The position numbers and the translations under genes are program-made. The notes under the pieces were generated by a model. It was not told where the DNA came from. It worked only from the letters and a program-made list of their open reading frames with translations, and did no database searches. Source: Fidelibacterota bacterium (GTDB lineage Bacteria; Fidelibacterota; Fidelibacteria; Fidelibacterales; Fidelibacteraceae). From it: 64,000 bases of DNA. Shown here piece by piece: positions 44,969 to 53,945 of the stretch. The stretch is from contig JASGMP010000002.1 of the NCBI GenBank assembly GCA_030156395.1, forward strand, positions 1-64,000, in the 5' to 3' direction. Within the stretch, counting starts at the first letter, position 1; each line of letters starts with the position of its first letter.

Positions 44969-45397
44969 ATGACCAAATACTTTAATGAACTCGTTTGTCC
45001 CGAATGTGAAGAACCCCTCACGGCCGAAGATCTTAAGGAAAACCTGGTGTGTCCCCACTGCAAAACTAAGCTGCGGGATCCCAAGTATATTGAATTCCTT
45101 GAATACCTGGTGGCCCAGGGGATTGTTGAGGACATTGATTTTTTTGATACAGATTTGTATGGTAGTGATTTCATGAAATATGAAACCAATGAACTGGACG
45201 AAGAGGACATAACGGATGTTGAGGCACCTCAGAAGCCGGGCGGCTTTTTATCGAACAACATGATGAGTGTTGAGGAAGAGTACGTCAAGGACATTGATGA
45301 AGATCAGGATACTCCGGAAGACTATACGGTTTTTGATCCTTCCGAAATAGACGATATGTCCGAAGATGATGCCGGTTCAGAAGACGACGATGATTAA
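44969..45397 (+). CDS. Small zinc-ribbon protein with acidic tail
   Basis: 142 residues. Two CxxC pairs, CPECEEPLTAEDLKE and CPHCKTKL (Cys10, 13, 28, 31), form a zinc ribbon. Residues 45-142 are strongly acidic and probably disordered, ending DAGSEDDDD. No family beyond the ribbon is recognised. Such proteins often bind nucleic acid or ribosomal partners, but nothing here shows that. It is nine bases ahead of the DUF3467 gene and clearly co-transcribed. Confidence 0.75.
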   Translation: MTKYFNELVCPECEEPLTAEDLKENLVCPHCKTKLRDPKYIEFLEYLVAQGIVEDIDFFDTDLYGSDFMKYETNELDEEDITDVEAPQKPGGFLSNNMMSVEEEYVKDIDEDQDTPEDYTVFDPSEIDDMSEDDAGSEDDDD

Positions 45398-45406
45398 GGG
45401 AGATTT

Positions 45407-45730
45407 ATGAACGACGAGAAAAATCAAAAATCGAAGAAAATGGAGATTAACCTGAGTGAACAAAAAGCCTCAGGAGATTACTCAAACCTGGCGATTGTTA
45501 CCCATTCCGCTTCGGAGTTTATTCTAGATTTCTGCCAGGTTCTGCCCGGTATGCCCAAAGCAAACGTGGCATCCCGAATCATATTGAATCCACAGCATGC
45601 CAAAGCCCTTTTAAAGACCCTTGAAGTCAACATTCACCGGTATGAGCAGACTTTTGGTGAGATAAAAGAAATCCGCCATCCCCAGAATCAGACAATCCAT
45701 CTAAAGCCTAAAAAAGACATCATTAACTAA
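45407..45730 (+). CDS. DUF3467-family protein
   Basis: 107 residues. Core ASGDYSNLAIVTHSASEFILDFCQVLPGMPKANVASRIILNPQHAKALLKTLEVNI is typical of DUF3467 (residues about 20-80; the quoted text is an outline of successive segments). Function of the family is unknown. Its stop overlaps that of the convergent PAP2 gene by two bases, and its terminator lies inside the PAP2 coding sequence. Confidence 0.85.
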   Translation: MNDEKNQKSKKMEINLSEQKASGDYSNLAIVTHSASEFILDFCQVLPGMPKANVASRIILNPQHAKALLKTLEVNIHRYEQTFGEIKEIRHPQNQTIHLKPKKDIIN

Positions 45731-46488
45731 GATTTTACATTCGATGATTCATCAGGAAGCGCCGTTTCGGCGCTTTTTTGTTTTGTCAGAATTTTATGAT
45801 ACAGCCAGGCCTGCCACAAGACACACAACCCTCTGCCGATAACAAATCCAAGAATGGCACCGGCCAAGACATCCAAGGGATAGTGAAGTCCCACATAAAC
45901 CCGTGAATAAGCAACCAAAACAGCTATCAGCCAGGGTATCCAGCGTCGTTTGCGGTAGAAAAAAGTCAGGACTGCGGCAAGGGTAAAAAAATTGGCGGCA
46001 TGATTTGATGGAAAAGTCCACCGCCCGCCATAGCCATCCAGACGGCGAATCTGTTTAAGGGCACGGATTTTTTCCGGTGTAATGGAAAGGGAATCCTCAA
46101 AATGGCGGACCTTTGCCGTCAACACGGCTAAAGAATCTTCCAGGGCCGGCGGGACTGTCTTCATGGAGTGTATTTCCGCCCGGAGTGTTTCCTGTTTCTC
46201 CTTAAGAGGTTCATACTCACGCAAAAGCCGGCTGGGACGGATGCGACCGGCATTGGGTTTAATCAGCCGGGCTGCTGTAAAATCGGTGATTCCAAAAGCC
46301 AGCAGCATTATCAAAAAGGTCACCCGCCCTTTTCGCTTACCCCAAATAAGAAAATATCCAGCCAAGCCAAGCCATACGGGAATCCAGGTTTCCGCTTGGG
46401 TGATAAAGGTAAAAAAAATATCCAGCCAGGGGTGCACCCATACCTGATTGATAAGACGAAAAAGGGTCAGATCCAATGACAATAACAT
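45727..46488 (-). CDS. PAP2-family membrane phosphatase with inserted helical segment
   Basis: 253 residues, about six membrane helices. PAP2 signatures: KPNAGRIRP (residues 77-85), TFPSNHAANFFTL (159-170) and SRVYVGLHYPLDVLAG (about 195-210). The second motif has SNH where most have SGH; His163 remains. Between motifs 1 and 2 (about 86-155) is a charged, coiled-coil-like insert (EYEPLKEKQETLRAEIHSM). Likely substrates are lipid phosphates such as undecaprenyl pyrophosphate or phosphatidylglycerophosphate; this is inferred. It follows the STAS gene by four bases. Confidence 0.85.
   Translation of the reverse strand: MLLSLDLTLFRLINQVWVHPWLDIFFTFITQAETWIPVWLGLAGYFLIWGKRKGRVTFLIMLLAFGITDFTAARLIKPNAGRIRPSRLLREYEPLKEKQETLRAEIHSMKTVPPALEDSLAVLTAKVRHFEDSLSITPEKIRALKQIRRLDGYGGRWTFPSNHAANFFTLAAVLTFFYRKRRWIPWLIAVLVAYSRVYVGLHYPLDVLAGAILGFVIGRGLCVLWQAWLYHKILTKQKSAETALPDESSNVKS
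45757..45779 (+). terminator. Rho-independent terminator of the DUF3467 gene, inside the PAP2 coding region
   Basis: AAGCGCCG-TTT-CGGCGCTT followed by T4-5, 27 bases after the DUF3467 stop. It lies within the last codons of the convergent PAP2 gene; reading on the minus strand also gives a hairpin with A then T flanks, so it may act in both directions. Confidence 0.85.
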
Positions 46489-46492
46489 TTAT

Positions 46493-46990
46493 TTATTCTT
46501 CAAAGGTAAAATCATCATCATTAGGGACGACCGGTTCAGGCATACCGTCGTATATCAACTTATCCTGCCCGTTATCCTCTTCTTCTTCCAGTTCCTCCAG
46601 TTCTTCTTCCTCTTCCAGCGGTTCCGGAATATTCAGGGATTCCTCCAGTTCTTTTTTTAGTGCCTGATACTCTTCATCTTTATCAATAATCCGGAAAGAG
46701 TCGGTGAGCTTGGATTGTTTCAGTTGGTTCATGACCTTGGGGGCCGGAAAAACAAGGATACATTCGCCGCCCTTTCCGAGTGTGTATCGCCGGCCAAAGA
46801 GCAACGCTCCCAATCCCGTACTATCCTGCATCTTCACCGTGGATAAATTGATAATGATGGTTTTAATCTCCCCTTTTCCGAGAGCCATCATCAATTCCCT
46901 TTTAAACCTTAAGGTTCCCAAATCATCCAACAGGACATTCTTTGGTTTAAAAATGAGGGTATCACCATAAAATCTGCTGAAAAAATCCAT
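46493..46990 (-). CDS. STAS-domain anti-sigma-factor-antagonist-like protein with acidic tail
   Basis: 165 residues. Residues 1-110 are a STAS domain: KTIIINLSTVKMQDSTGLGALLFG contains the phosphorylatable Ser (DSTGLG) of SpoIIAA/RsbV-type antagonists, followed by GGECILVFPAPKVMNQLKQSKL. Residues 112-165 are very acidic (PEPLEEEEELEELEEEE). Such proteins take part in partner-switching control of sigma factors or other outputs; no RsbW-type kinase is in this window. Four bases before the PAP2 start. Confidence 0.88.
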   Translation of the reverse strand: MDFFSRFYGDTLIFKPKNVLLDDLGTLRFKRELMMALGKGEIKTIIINLSTVKMQDSTGLGALLFGRRYTLGKGGECILVFPAPKVMNQLKQSKLTDSFRIIDKDEEYQALKKELEESLNIPEPLEEEEELEELEEEEDNGQDKLIYDGMPEPVVPNDDDFTFEE

Positions 46991-47105
46991 AGAATCACCT
47001 GCCCTTGTTTTATCACAGGGAATTTATGACTAATTCCGGGATGAATTCAAGGAATTGGTATGTATTCACCGATGATATCTTGAATGAATTTGGTTAACTT
47101 CTTTT

Positions 47106-47111
47106 TATAAT
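47106..47111 (+). promoter_or_regulatory. Putative -10 box of rmuC
   Basis: TATAAT, 20 bases before the rmuC ATG; no clear -35 at 17 bases. Implies a very short leader that includes GGAG (47121-47124). Confidence 0.4.
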
Positions 47112-47131
47112 CCACAAACCGGAGTCATTCA

Positions 47132-48439
47132 ATGACAGATATCCTGGTCATCGGAAGTACAGCCCTTATCCTTGTTTTCCTCATCATCCTCCTGATCCGT
47201 CTGAGGCCGAAACGGTTTGAATCGGTCATCCGAGAGGAATTCACACCCCTACGGGATTCTCTTATCACCCAGCAGGGGAAAATCGAAGACCTGCCGGAAA
47301 AAACCGAATCCCGCCTGAAAGAGCACCAATCCCACATATTTACGGAACTGAAAGATATCCTCCACCATGCCCAGCTTGAATCCACCCGTCAAATCAGCAG
47401 TTTCCAGGAGCACTTGTCCACCGTCCTGGGAAAAAACAGCAAACAGCTGACAGAAGAATTCGGCCTGTTTAAAGATAACCTGAATCAGATTCTGACCCGG
47501 AATTTTGAAAAACTAACGGAGACAACAGAAAGCAAGCTGACCCAGATAGACCACAAAGTGCTGGAAAATTTGAATGAGGGTTTTAAAAAGACCAACGAAA
47601 CCTTTAACAACGTGATTGAACGTCTGGCAAAAATTGATGAAGCCCAACGAAAAATCGACAGCCTCTCCACCAACGTCATATCCCTTCAGGATATTCTCAC
47701 AGATAAAAAAAGCCGGGGCATCTTCGGAGAGGTTCAGCTTCATCAGATTTTAAGTGCCGTCTTCGGGGACCGCAACGAGCAGATTTATCGTCTGCAGTAT
47801 ACCTTATCCAATGGAATGGTGGCAGATGCTGCTCTCTTTATTCCTGAGCCAACCGGGATGATTTGCATTGATTCCAAATTTCCCCTGGAAAATTTCAAAC
47901 GCATGACGGACCGGTCTCTGGATGAGTTGCAGCGGAAACGGAGTGCTGACCTATTTAAAAAAGACATTCGGAAACACATCGATGATATTTCCTCGAAATA
48001 TATCATCCCTGGCGAAACATCCTCACAGGCCATCATGTTTTTGCCTGCAGAAGCGATTTTTGCTGAACTACATGCTTACCATTATGATCTGGTAGATTAC
48101 TCCTGGAAACACAGAGTCAGTATGGTCTCTCCTTCTACCTTTCTGGCCCTTTTAAACACCACCCAGACCATCCTCAATGATATGAAACGAAAAGAATACG
48201 CGGATATCATCCAGAAAGAGATCCTGAAACTGGCCGAGGATTTTAAGCGGTACCGTTTACGATGGAATAACCTGACAAAGCATATCGATACAGTTCAAAA
48301 AGATGTGAAAGAGATACACACATCCACCGAAAAAATTACCAAATCTTTTGACCGAATTTCTAATGTTGAGATTGAACGGGACGATGAACCGGTAAGTCAA
48401 CTTAAACCGGGAACAGATGATTTGTCTGAAAAAGACTGA
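47132..48439 (+). CDS. rmuC: RmuC-family protein
   Basis: 435 residues. N-terminal membrane helix (about 6-24), a long coiled coil (about 30-195), then the RmuC nuclease-like domain: SRGIFGEVQLHQILSAVFGD, MVADAALFIPEPTGMICIDSKFPLENFKRM and IMFLPAEAIFAELHAYHYDLVDY. RmuC limits inversions and recombination at short inverted repeats in E. coli; the fold is restriction-endonuclease-like. The last 43 bases overlap the convergent lipB gene. Confidence 0.93.
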   Translation: MTDILVIGSTALILVFLIILLIRLRPKRFESVIREEFTPLRDSLITQQGKIEDLPEKTESRLKEHQSHIFTELKDILHHAQLESTRQISSFQEHLSTVLGKNSKQLTEEFGLFKDNLNQILTRNFEKLTETTESKLTQIDHKVLENLNEGFKKTNETFNNVIERLAKIDEAQRKIDSLSTNVISLQDILTDKKSRGIFGEVQLHQILSAVFGDRNEQIYRLQYTLSNGMVADAALFIPEPTGMICIDSKFPLENFKRMTDRSLDELQRKRSADLFKKDIRKHIDDISSKYIIPGETSSQAIMFLPAEAIFAELHAYHYDLVDYSWKHRVSMVSPSTFLALLNTTQTILNDMKRKEYADIIQKEILKLAEDFKRYRLRWNNLTKHIDTVQKDVKEIHTSTEKITKSFDRISNVEIERDDEPVSQLKPGTDDLSEKD

Positions 48440-49092
48440 ATCCGGTGAAATCCATACACCTTTTTAAAGGTGTTCGTGAGTTCTAATATAACAGTCTTTT
48501 GATCGGGTAGAGGTTTTTTTTGTTTTTCCATTTCCCTGTCCAGTGATGTTACACCCCGATCCTGAATACCGCAGGCAATAATTCCCTCGAAATAGGTAGG
48601 ATCGGTTCGAAGGTTCAGGGCAAATCCATGCATGGACACGCCGTCAATCACACGGAGACCTATGGCACAGATTTTATTGGTACCTATCCACACACCAGGA
48701 TATAAGGGGTCCCGTTTTGCTGTAAGTCCGAAACGGGCAAGGGTTACGATTATTACTTCTTCGATGGAATGTACAAAACGACGGGTTGAAAAGCCTAAAT
48801 TTTCATAATGAAAAATAGGATACCCCACCAACTGACCAGGTCCGTGGTAGGTCACATCCCCCCCCCGGTCGATGTGATACACTGAAATCCCTTTTTCCCG
48901 GAGCGTTTTCTCATCAAACAGGATATTACTCCGGTCTCCATGCCAACCGATGGTATACACATGGGGATGCTCCAAAAGAATTAATGTATCACCAATTTTT
49001 TCTTCACGGCGAAGGGCATGGATTTGCTTTTGTGCGTCCCAGGCTTTCCCGTATTCTACAAGGCCCGGGGTCCAAAGGGTAAGTGTTTTCAT
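48397..49092 (-). CDS. lipB: Lipoyl(octanoyl) transferase
   Basis: 231 residues. Moves octanoyl from acyl carrier protein to lipoyl domains. RGGDVTYHGPGQLVGYP near residue 77, catalytic Lys140 in GTNKICAIGLRV and Cys174 in FEGIIACGI match the E. coli pair (Lys135, Cys169). ATG at 49092 overlaps the dGTPase stop as ATGA. No lipA in the window. The C-terminal ~14 residues are encoded in the overlap with rmuC and are probably not conserved. Confidence 0.96.
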   Translation of the reverse strand: MKTLTLWTPGLVEYGKAWDAQKQIHALRREEKIGDTLILLEHPHVYTIGWHGDRSNILFDEKTLREKGISVYHIDRGGDVTYHGPGQLVGYPIFHYENLGFSTRRFVHSIEEVIIVTLARFGLTAKRDPLYPGVWIGTNKICAIGLRVIDGVSMHGFALNLRTDPTYFEGIIACGIQDRGVTSLDREMEKQKKPLPDQKTVILELTNTFKKVYGFHRIQSFSDKSSVPGLS

Positions 49093-50333
49093 ATCAGATC
49101 AGAAAAGGAACCGTAATCCGGATCGTAAAGACGTTTATACAGCCGCGGCAAAGACTGGTCCGTTTGTTCCGCCAGATAATCACAGATGATCCGGGCGGAT
49201 TGGATATAATCATCTTCAGGGATTTTATTGAGCCGGCTTCGGACCTCTTCGGGAAGGATACGGCGATTCAGATGAAATGAATCGGGATTTCCCTGAAGAA
49301 AAGTAGAAAAAATCTGTTTCAGTATATACTGCCCCTTAAATTCAATTTGTTCCAGTTGAGGGGATTTAAACATCAGATCCACGGCAATCTGTTTGTATAC
49401 CTCAATTTCCCGGATAATTTCTTCGGGGATTTTAAGAATGTATTTATATCGGTTACTGATATCTTTCATGGGATGATCTGAAGCAATCAGGGTCACATTT
49501 TCGATAAAGTCCCCCGTCCGGGCAGCAATGTACTTTTCAAAGTGCACCTTGTATTCCAGTGGATCCAGCAGACGCTCTATCACCTGTTCTTCTTCCCCCC
49601 GGACAGGGTGATTTTCAGCCCATTCATTCACGTTTTTCCGGGAAATAAAGCCTGCCTGATACCCATCCAGCAGATCATGAAGGGCATAGGCTACATCATC
49701 GGCCCAGTTCATAATACTGCACTCCAGGCTCCGTTCGCGATACATGGTTCCATCCGGACTGAGGAATTCCACGTAAGTTTTTTGATCATCGTAGAGAAAT
49801 TTGCCCTTTTTGTCACTTTCAGACCACAAAATCTTATATTTCATAATTCCGTCAATAAATGCCCTGGAAGGTTTCATCCCTTCGTCCCCTTCATCACTGT
49901 CATGAATTTTTTCTGTGACAATTTTTAATGTCTGGGCATTTCCCTCGAAACCGCCGGCATGATTCATCAGTTCGTTCAAAGCCGCTTCACCTGCATGGCC
50001 AAAGGGGGGATTACCAATATCATGAGACAGGCAGATTCCCTCGATCAGATCCGAATCAATGGCATTTTCCCTGAGGACTTTCCGATTCAGGACATTTGCT
50101 ATGGAACGGCCGATCTGAGCCACTTCCAGACTGTGTGTCAGGCGGGTACGATAAAAATCATAGGTTCCGCTTAAGAAAACCTGGGTTTTGCTCTGGAGCT
50201 TCCGGAAAGCCGGGCTGTATAAAATCCGGTCACGGTCTACCTGAAACACTGACCGGTAATCTTTTTTATTCCGGGGCCCCAGAGTTTCACGATCAAAATC
50301 ATTATAAAAACCGGATCGCATCACATCTGTCAT
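49089..50333 (-). CDS. dgt: dGTPase-like HD-domain triphosphohydrolase
   Basis: 414 residues from ATG 50333; a TTG six bases earlier is possible. HD metal site: RTRLTHSLEVAQIGRSIA (His), CLSHDIGNPPFGHAGEAAL (HD), EGNAQTLKIV, and MNWADDVAYALHDLLDG (Asp). Hydrolyses dGTP or other dNTPs to deoxynucleoside and triphosphate, balancing pools; the shorter non-enterobacterial class. Two bases after the ADH stop and overlapping lipB, so ADH-dgt-lipB form one unit. Confidence 0.92.
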   Translation of the reverse strand: MTDVMRSGFYNDFDRETLGPRNKKDYRSVFQVDRDRILYSPAFRKLQSKTQVFLSGTYDFYRTRLTHSLEVAQIGRSIANVLNRKVLRENAIDSDLIEGICLSHDIGNPPFGHAGEAALNELMNHAGGFEGNAQTLKIVTEKIHDSDEGDEGMKPSRAFIDGIMKYKILWSESDKKGKFLYDDQKTYVEFLSPDGTMYRERSLECSIMNWADDVAYALHDLLDGYQAGFISRKNVNEWAENHPVRGEEEQVIERLLDPLEYKVHFEKYIAARTGDFIENVTLIASDHPMKDISNRYKYILKIPEEIIREIEVYKQIAVDLMFKSPQLEQIEFKGQYILKQIFSTFLQGNPDSFHLNRRILPEEVRSRLNKIPEDDYIQSARIICDYLAEQTDQSLPRLYKRLYDPDYGSFSDLI

Positions 50334-50335
50334 AT

Positions 50336-51406
50336 TCAAGTTTCCTGTTGATTGGGGTGAACCATCGTCCGGATGGAATGCCCCATTCTCAGGGTATTGA
50401 AAGCTTCATTGATCTGTGACAAAGGATAATGGCCAGATACCATTTCCTGCCAACGGATCTTACGGTCTTTTAAAAGTTTAATCACGTCCGGGATTTCCCG
50501 CATAGGAGCCCCCACTGAACCGATGAGAGACATCTCATCTATAATAATCCGGCCTGCCAAAAAGGGAATGGTGTTCTCTGAATAGCCGCTCAAAACCAGT
50601 CGTCCACCTTTATGCAGGACATTCATGGCCTGTACCATGGTTCTGGGAGTTCCGATGGTTTCAATCACCACGTCGGCTTTCCCCCGAATCATATCGCTTA
50701 CCCCTTCTTCACACACTTTACTCTTATTGGAATTCAACACGCCATCGGCGCCATAATCCCGGGCAATATTCAGTTTCCAGTCAAAAATATCTACCATGAA
50801 CACCTGGGCCTGTTTCAATTTTGCCATCTGGAGGAGAGAAAGACCAAAACCACCACAACCGAAAATAACCACCGTTTCACCCTGCCGGATATTCACGCGG
50901 TCATACACCAAATGAAGGGCACCGACAAAAACATTGCTGATAAGGCTCCCTAATTCGAAGGGAAATTCATCGGGCAGGTCTACCAGCTGGTTCTGGTCCA
51001 CAGAGATGTATTCAGCATACCCACCGTCGATATGATTTCCCAGAATTTTCAGGTTTTCACACTGGGTTTCATTCCAGGATTTGCAGGCCAGACATTTGCC
51101 ACAACTGATAGTCGCCGGGACAATCACACGGTCTCCCACACCAAAACTGGTGACGTTTTTTCCCGTTTCCTTAACTACTCCGGCGATTTCATGCCCCAAA
51201 ATCAAGGGCGGGGTTTTGGAAGTGGCCAAACCCCGGTCAATAAACTGCAAATCTGTATGACATACCGAACAGGTTTCAATGCGGACACGAACATCAGTGC
51301 TTTTGAGAGGCTTAAGGGGAATATCTTCTATGGTAAGGGGTTCATATGCATGACGAAAAACCGCCGCTTTCATGCTGGTTTTTGATGCTGTTTTCTTTTC
51401 TGTCAT
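50336..51406 (-). CDS. Zinc-dependent alcohol dehydrogenase (MDR family)
   Basis: 356 residues from the first ATG; family members usually begin at MKAAVF, here residue 13 (ATG 51370). Neither has a ribosome site. Catalytic zinc ligands Cys in SVCHTD and His-Glu in LGHEIAG; structural zinc cluster CGKCLACKSWNETQC; NAD fold GCGGFGLSLLQMAKLKQA with Asp in VDIFDW preferring NAD. The substrate alcohol or aldehyde is unknown. Upstream of dgt and lipB in a tight unit. Confidence 0.92.
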   Translation of the reverse strand: MTEKKTASKTSMKAAVFRHAYEPLTIEDIPLKPLKSTDVRVRIETCSVCHTDLQFIDRGLATSKTPPLILGHEIAGVVKETGKNVTSFGVGDRVIVPATISCGKCLACKSWNETQCENLKILGNHIDGGYAEYISVDQNQLVDLPDEFPFELGSLISNVFVGALHLVYDRVNIRQGETVVIFGCGGFGLSLLQMAKLKQAQVFMVDIFDWKLNIARDYGADGVLNSNKSKVCEEGVSDMIRGKADVVIETIGTPRTMVQAMNVLHKGGRLVLSGYSENTIPFLAGRIIIDEMSLIGSVGAPMREIPDVIKLLKDRKIRWQEMVSGHYPLSQINEAFNTLRMGHSIRTMVHPNQQET

Positions 51407-51530
51407 AAGTTGAATGTATAATTTTTATTTGTCATAAGAGAATAATTTTTCTCAATCGGCGATACCTGTGGGGATTCCATAGACTTTCCCGGAGAAAAAT
51501 TCTAATTTGCATATCAAAGCGGAGGAAACC

Positions 51531-52436
51531 ATGTTACATAAACAAATGTTTCAAGTCATGATCTTGTCTATCCTGCTGGTTTTCCCCCTTATTCCGGTTC
51601 AGGGCGGAAAAATCCCGGAAAATACGGCGGTCATATCCACCTTTTCCCATGCTCAAATCGATTCCATGCTTCGGGAGAATGCTTCAGGCGAGGCCACAAT
51701 TACAGACCGAATCGCCTATTATTCCCGCCTTTTTCTGGGAATGCCCTATAGCTGGACCGCTACGGGGGATGGTGAATGGGCACTGCTGGAAAACCAGCCC
51801 CTATATAACCTGGATTCCACCAACTGTATGGTGTATTGCGAACATGTACTGGCTTTATCCATCTCGGACAGCTGGGACAATTTTTTCAACAATCTTCAGC
51901 AGATCCGTTATCAAAACGGCATTATTGGAATGCGGACGCGAAATCATTACACCATGGCGGACTGGATGCCGGAAAACCGTTGGCTTTTAAGCAATGTGAG
52001 CAATAAAGTTGGGGGGCAATACACACGGACCCTGACCCGAACCATTTCGCACAGAGCCTTTTTCCAGGATAAGGGCATTCGTGACCTGCGTTATATCAAA
52101 CCAGACAGGACCCTCCAGGTGGATTATATCCCTCTGAAAGATCTTGATGAAGTGGAGGACCGTTTTCAAAACGGGGATATCCTGGCTCTGCTGTTTGCCA
52201 ATAAAGAGGATATCTTTTCGGCGCACATGCTGATCCTGATCAAAAATGAGAGGGGAATGTTTATCCGGGAAGCCTCCAACAGCCGGTGGACCACCTTTGA
52301 AACCCCATGGAAAACCTGGCTTGAAAAAACAGCAGGGAGTTCTCGATATGCCGGACTGGCAGTGATGCGAATTCATCCGGAACTGAACACACCCGGCCGG
52401 ATTATCCTTCCCTGGGACATTCAATCCATGAAATAA
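51531..52436 (+). CDS. DUF1460-family exported protein (amidase-like)
   Basis: 301 residues from ATG 51531 with GCGGAGG upstream; an earlier TTG is rejected. Signal peptide about 1-24. The DUF1460 core has NLDSTNCMVYCEHVLALSIS (putative nucleophile Cys, normally D-C-x-T), RTRNHYTMADWMPEN (His) and DIFSAHMLILIKNE. A Bacteroides homologue acts as N-acetylmuramyl-L-alanine amidase in an NlpC/P60-like fold, so a cell-wall amidase role is plausible. The gene for an esterase lipoprotein follows after 15 bases. Confidence 0.82.
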   Translation: MLHKQMFQVMILSILLVFPLIPVQGGKIPENTAVISTFSHAQIDSMLRENASGEATITDRIAYYSRLFLGMPYSWTATGDGEWALLENQPLYNLDSTNCMVYCEHVLALSISDSWDNFFNNLQQIRYQNGIIGMRTRNHYTMADWMPENRWLLSNVSNKVGGQYTRTLTRTISHRAFFQDKGIRDLRYIKPDRTLQVDYIPLKDLDEVEDRFQNGDILALLFANKEDIFSAHMLILIKNERGMFIREASNSRWTTFETPWKTWLEKTAGSSRYAGLAVMRIHPELNTPGRIILPWDIQSMK

Positions 52437-52451
52437 CGAAAGGAAGATGCT

Positions 52452-53237
52452 ATGAAAGGCCCCATCTTGATATTGATCTGTATGCTTTATCTGGCAGGAT
52501 GTGCGTCTATCCGGCCGCCAGAGCCGTATATTCCCGAATATACACCTCATGTATTTACTACCGGGACAGATTCACTACCTTACCGCTTACTGGAACCGGT
52601 TAAACCCCGGCGGGGCGAACTGTATCCTCTGGTTGTCTTTCTTCACGGATCCGGAGAACGGGGAAATGACAATACCCGGCAGTTAACTCATGGAACCTAC
52701 CTGTTTCAAAAACCTGAAAATGTTAAAAATTACCCCTGTTTTGTCTTGGCTCCCCAGTGTCCTGAAGGCAGCCGCTGGGTCGAAGCAACATGGGATTCTT
52801 CCGTCCACCACATGCCTGAAAATCCTTCAAAACCCCTAAAAATGGTCCACGATCTGGTCGTGAAACTCACAGAAACCCTTCCTATTGATCCGGACCGGAT
52901 ATATGTGACCGGTCTGTCCATGGGAGGATTTGGCACCTGGGATATGCTGGCACGCTGGCCGGATCTGTTTGCAGCAGGAGTCCCCATTTGCGGAGGTGGT
53001 GATACATCCACAGCACCCCGGATTGCCCATATCCCGGTATGGATTTTCCACAGTTCGGATGATGGAGTGGTCCCGGTGGAATTATCCCGCTCTATGGCCT
53101 TGGCTCTTGAAAAAGCCGGTGCCACATTCAGGTATACGGAATACAACGATGCGGGACATGGTTCCTGGGAACCGGCGTATGAAGAACCGGAGATGCTCCC
53201 CTGGTTGTTTTCACATAAAAAATCCCAAAGTAAATAA
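52452..53237 (+). CDS. Alpha/beta-hydrolase lipoprotein (PHB-depolymerase/esterase type)
   Basis: 261 residues. Lipobox LAGC (Cys17). Oxyanion segment VVFLHGSGERG, nucleophile Ser in VTGLSMGGFGTWD, Asp in FHSSDDGVVP and His in DAGHGSWE form a full triad. The pattern matches exported esterases linked to polysaccharide or polyester breakdown (Pfam esterase/peptidase S9-like). Substrate unknown; the acetyl-xylan type is one option. In an operon with the DUF1460 gene. Confidence 0.87.
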   Translation: MKGPILILICMLYLAGCASIRPPEPYIPEYTPHVFTTGTDSLPYRLLEPVKPRRGELYPLVVFLHGSGERGNDNTRQLTHGTYLFQKPENVKNYPCFVLAPQCPEGSRWVEATWDSSVHHMPENPSKPLKMVHDLVVKLTETLPIDPDRIYVTGLSMGGFGTWDMLARWPDLFAAGVPICGGGDTSTAPRIAHIPVWIFHSSDDGVVPVELSRSMALALEKAGATFRYTEYNDAGHGSWEPAYEEPEMLPWLFSHKKSQSK

Positions 53238-53240
53238 AGT

Positions 53241-53945
53241 TTACATACCGAAATAGATCATCATCTGTAAAACCGGGGCCATAATCTTTAGTAATTCACC
53301 ATCAAACCCGTTGGAAACGGTAACCCTGTCGTTGACTTTCCATTGATCCGTACTGACGGCCATCAAAAGAAGTCCTCCGTTGATTCTCATACCGGATCTT
53401 CGGGAAAACTGGTACAGGAAAGAGAGTTGAGGCATGAGGGTGGGAATTTTCCGGGCAGTCAGTTTAGTTGCTGTGAGGGGACCTACAAAGAGTGTGGTCC
53501 AGTCCCGGGTGGGGCTTGATTCAAAATACTCGGCAGAGAGGGCCGTGACACCTCCAGATAGATTCAGGGCAAGCTGCGTGTGATAAGAGAAGGGGATAAT
53601 TCCTTCGAGAAAGAGAAAACCGCTCACCTGTGAAAACACCGCATAGCGGATCATCCCTCCAGATGCTTCTGAATTTTCCGCTGTGCCGGCCAGAAGTGAG
53701 GCACCAATCCGCCAGCGATCATTGATATCCCCCCACCCCTGGAGTCCGTGAAAATAACGGTTTCCGGAGAAATCACAGCTCATATTCATCCCTGGAAAAC
53801 CGAACTCATTTGCATCATAAATGACCAGTGTAGGGGCATAACCAATGCCACCACCCCTGAATTCTTCATAAAACTCGGTAGATCCGAAAAGGGGCATGGA
53901 CAAGGTGAAAATGAGCACGGAAAATAAAAATATTTTTTTCATCAT
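53241..53945 (-). CDS. Putative outer-membrane beta-barrel protein (pair member 2)
   Basis: 234 residues from ATG 53945, sharing one base with the upstream stop (TAATG). Signal peptide MMKKIFLFSVLIFTLSMPLFGS. Mature text is strand-rich with Gly and aromatics (GGGIGYAPTLVIYD, FLFLEGIIPFSYHTQLALNLSGG) and ends in MAPVLQMMIYFGM. Same size, spacing and Gly-rich layout as the preceding gene, so probably a diverged paralogue. Function unknown. Confidence 0.6.
   Translation of the reverse strand: MMKKIFLFSVLIFTLSMPLFGSTEFYEEFRGGGIGYAPTLVIYDANEFGFPGMNMSCDFSGNRYFHGLQGWGDINDRWRIGASLLAGTAENSEASGGMIRYAVFSQVSGFLFLEGIIPFSYHTQLALNLSGGVTALSAEYFESSPTRDWTTLFVGPLTATKLTARKIPTLMPQLSFLYQFSRRSGMRINGGLLLMAVSTDQWKVNDRVTVSNGFDGELLKIMAPVLQMMIYFGM

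Noticed and set aside
46476-46667. Ser-rich plus-strand frame
   Set aside because: Antisense of the Glu-rich STAS tail.
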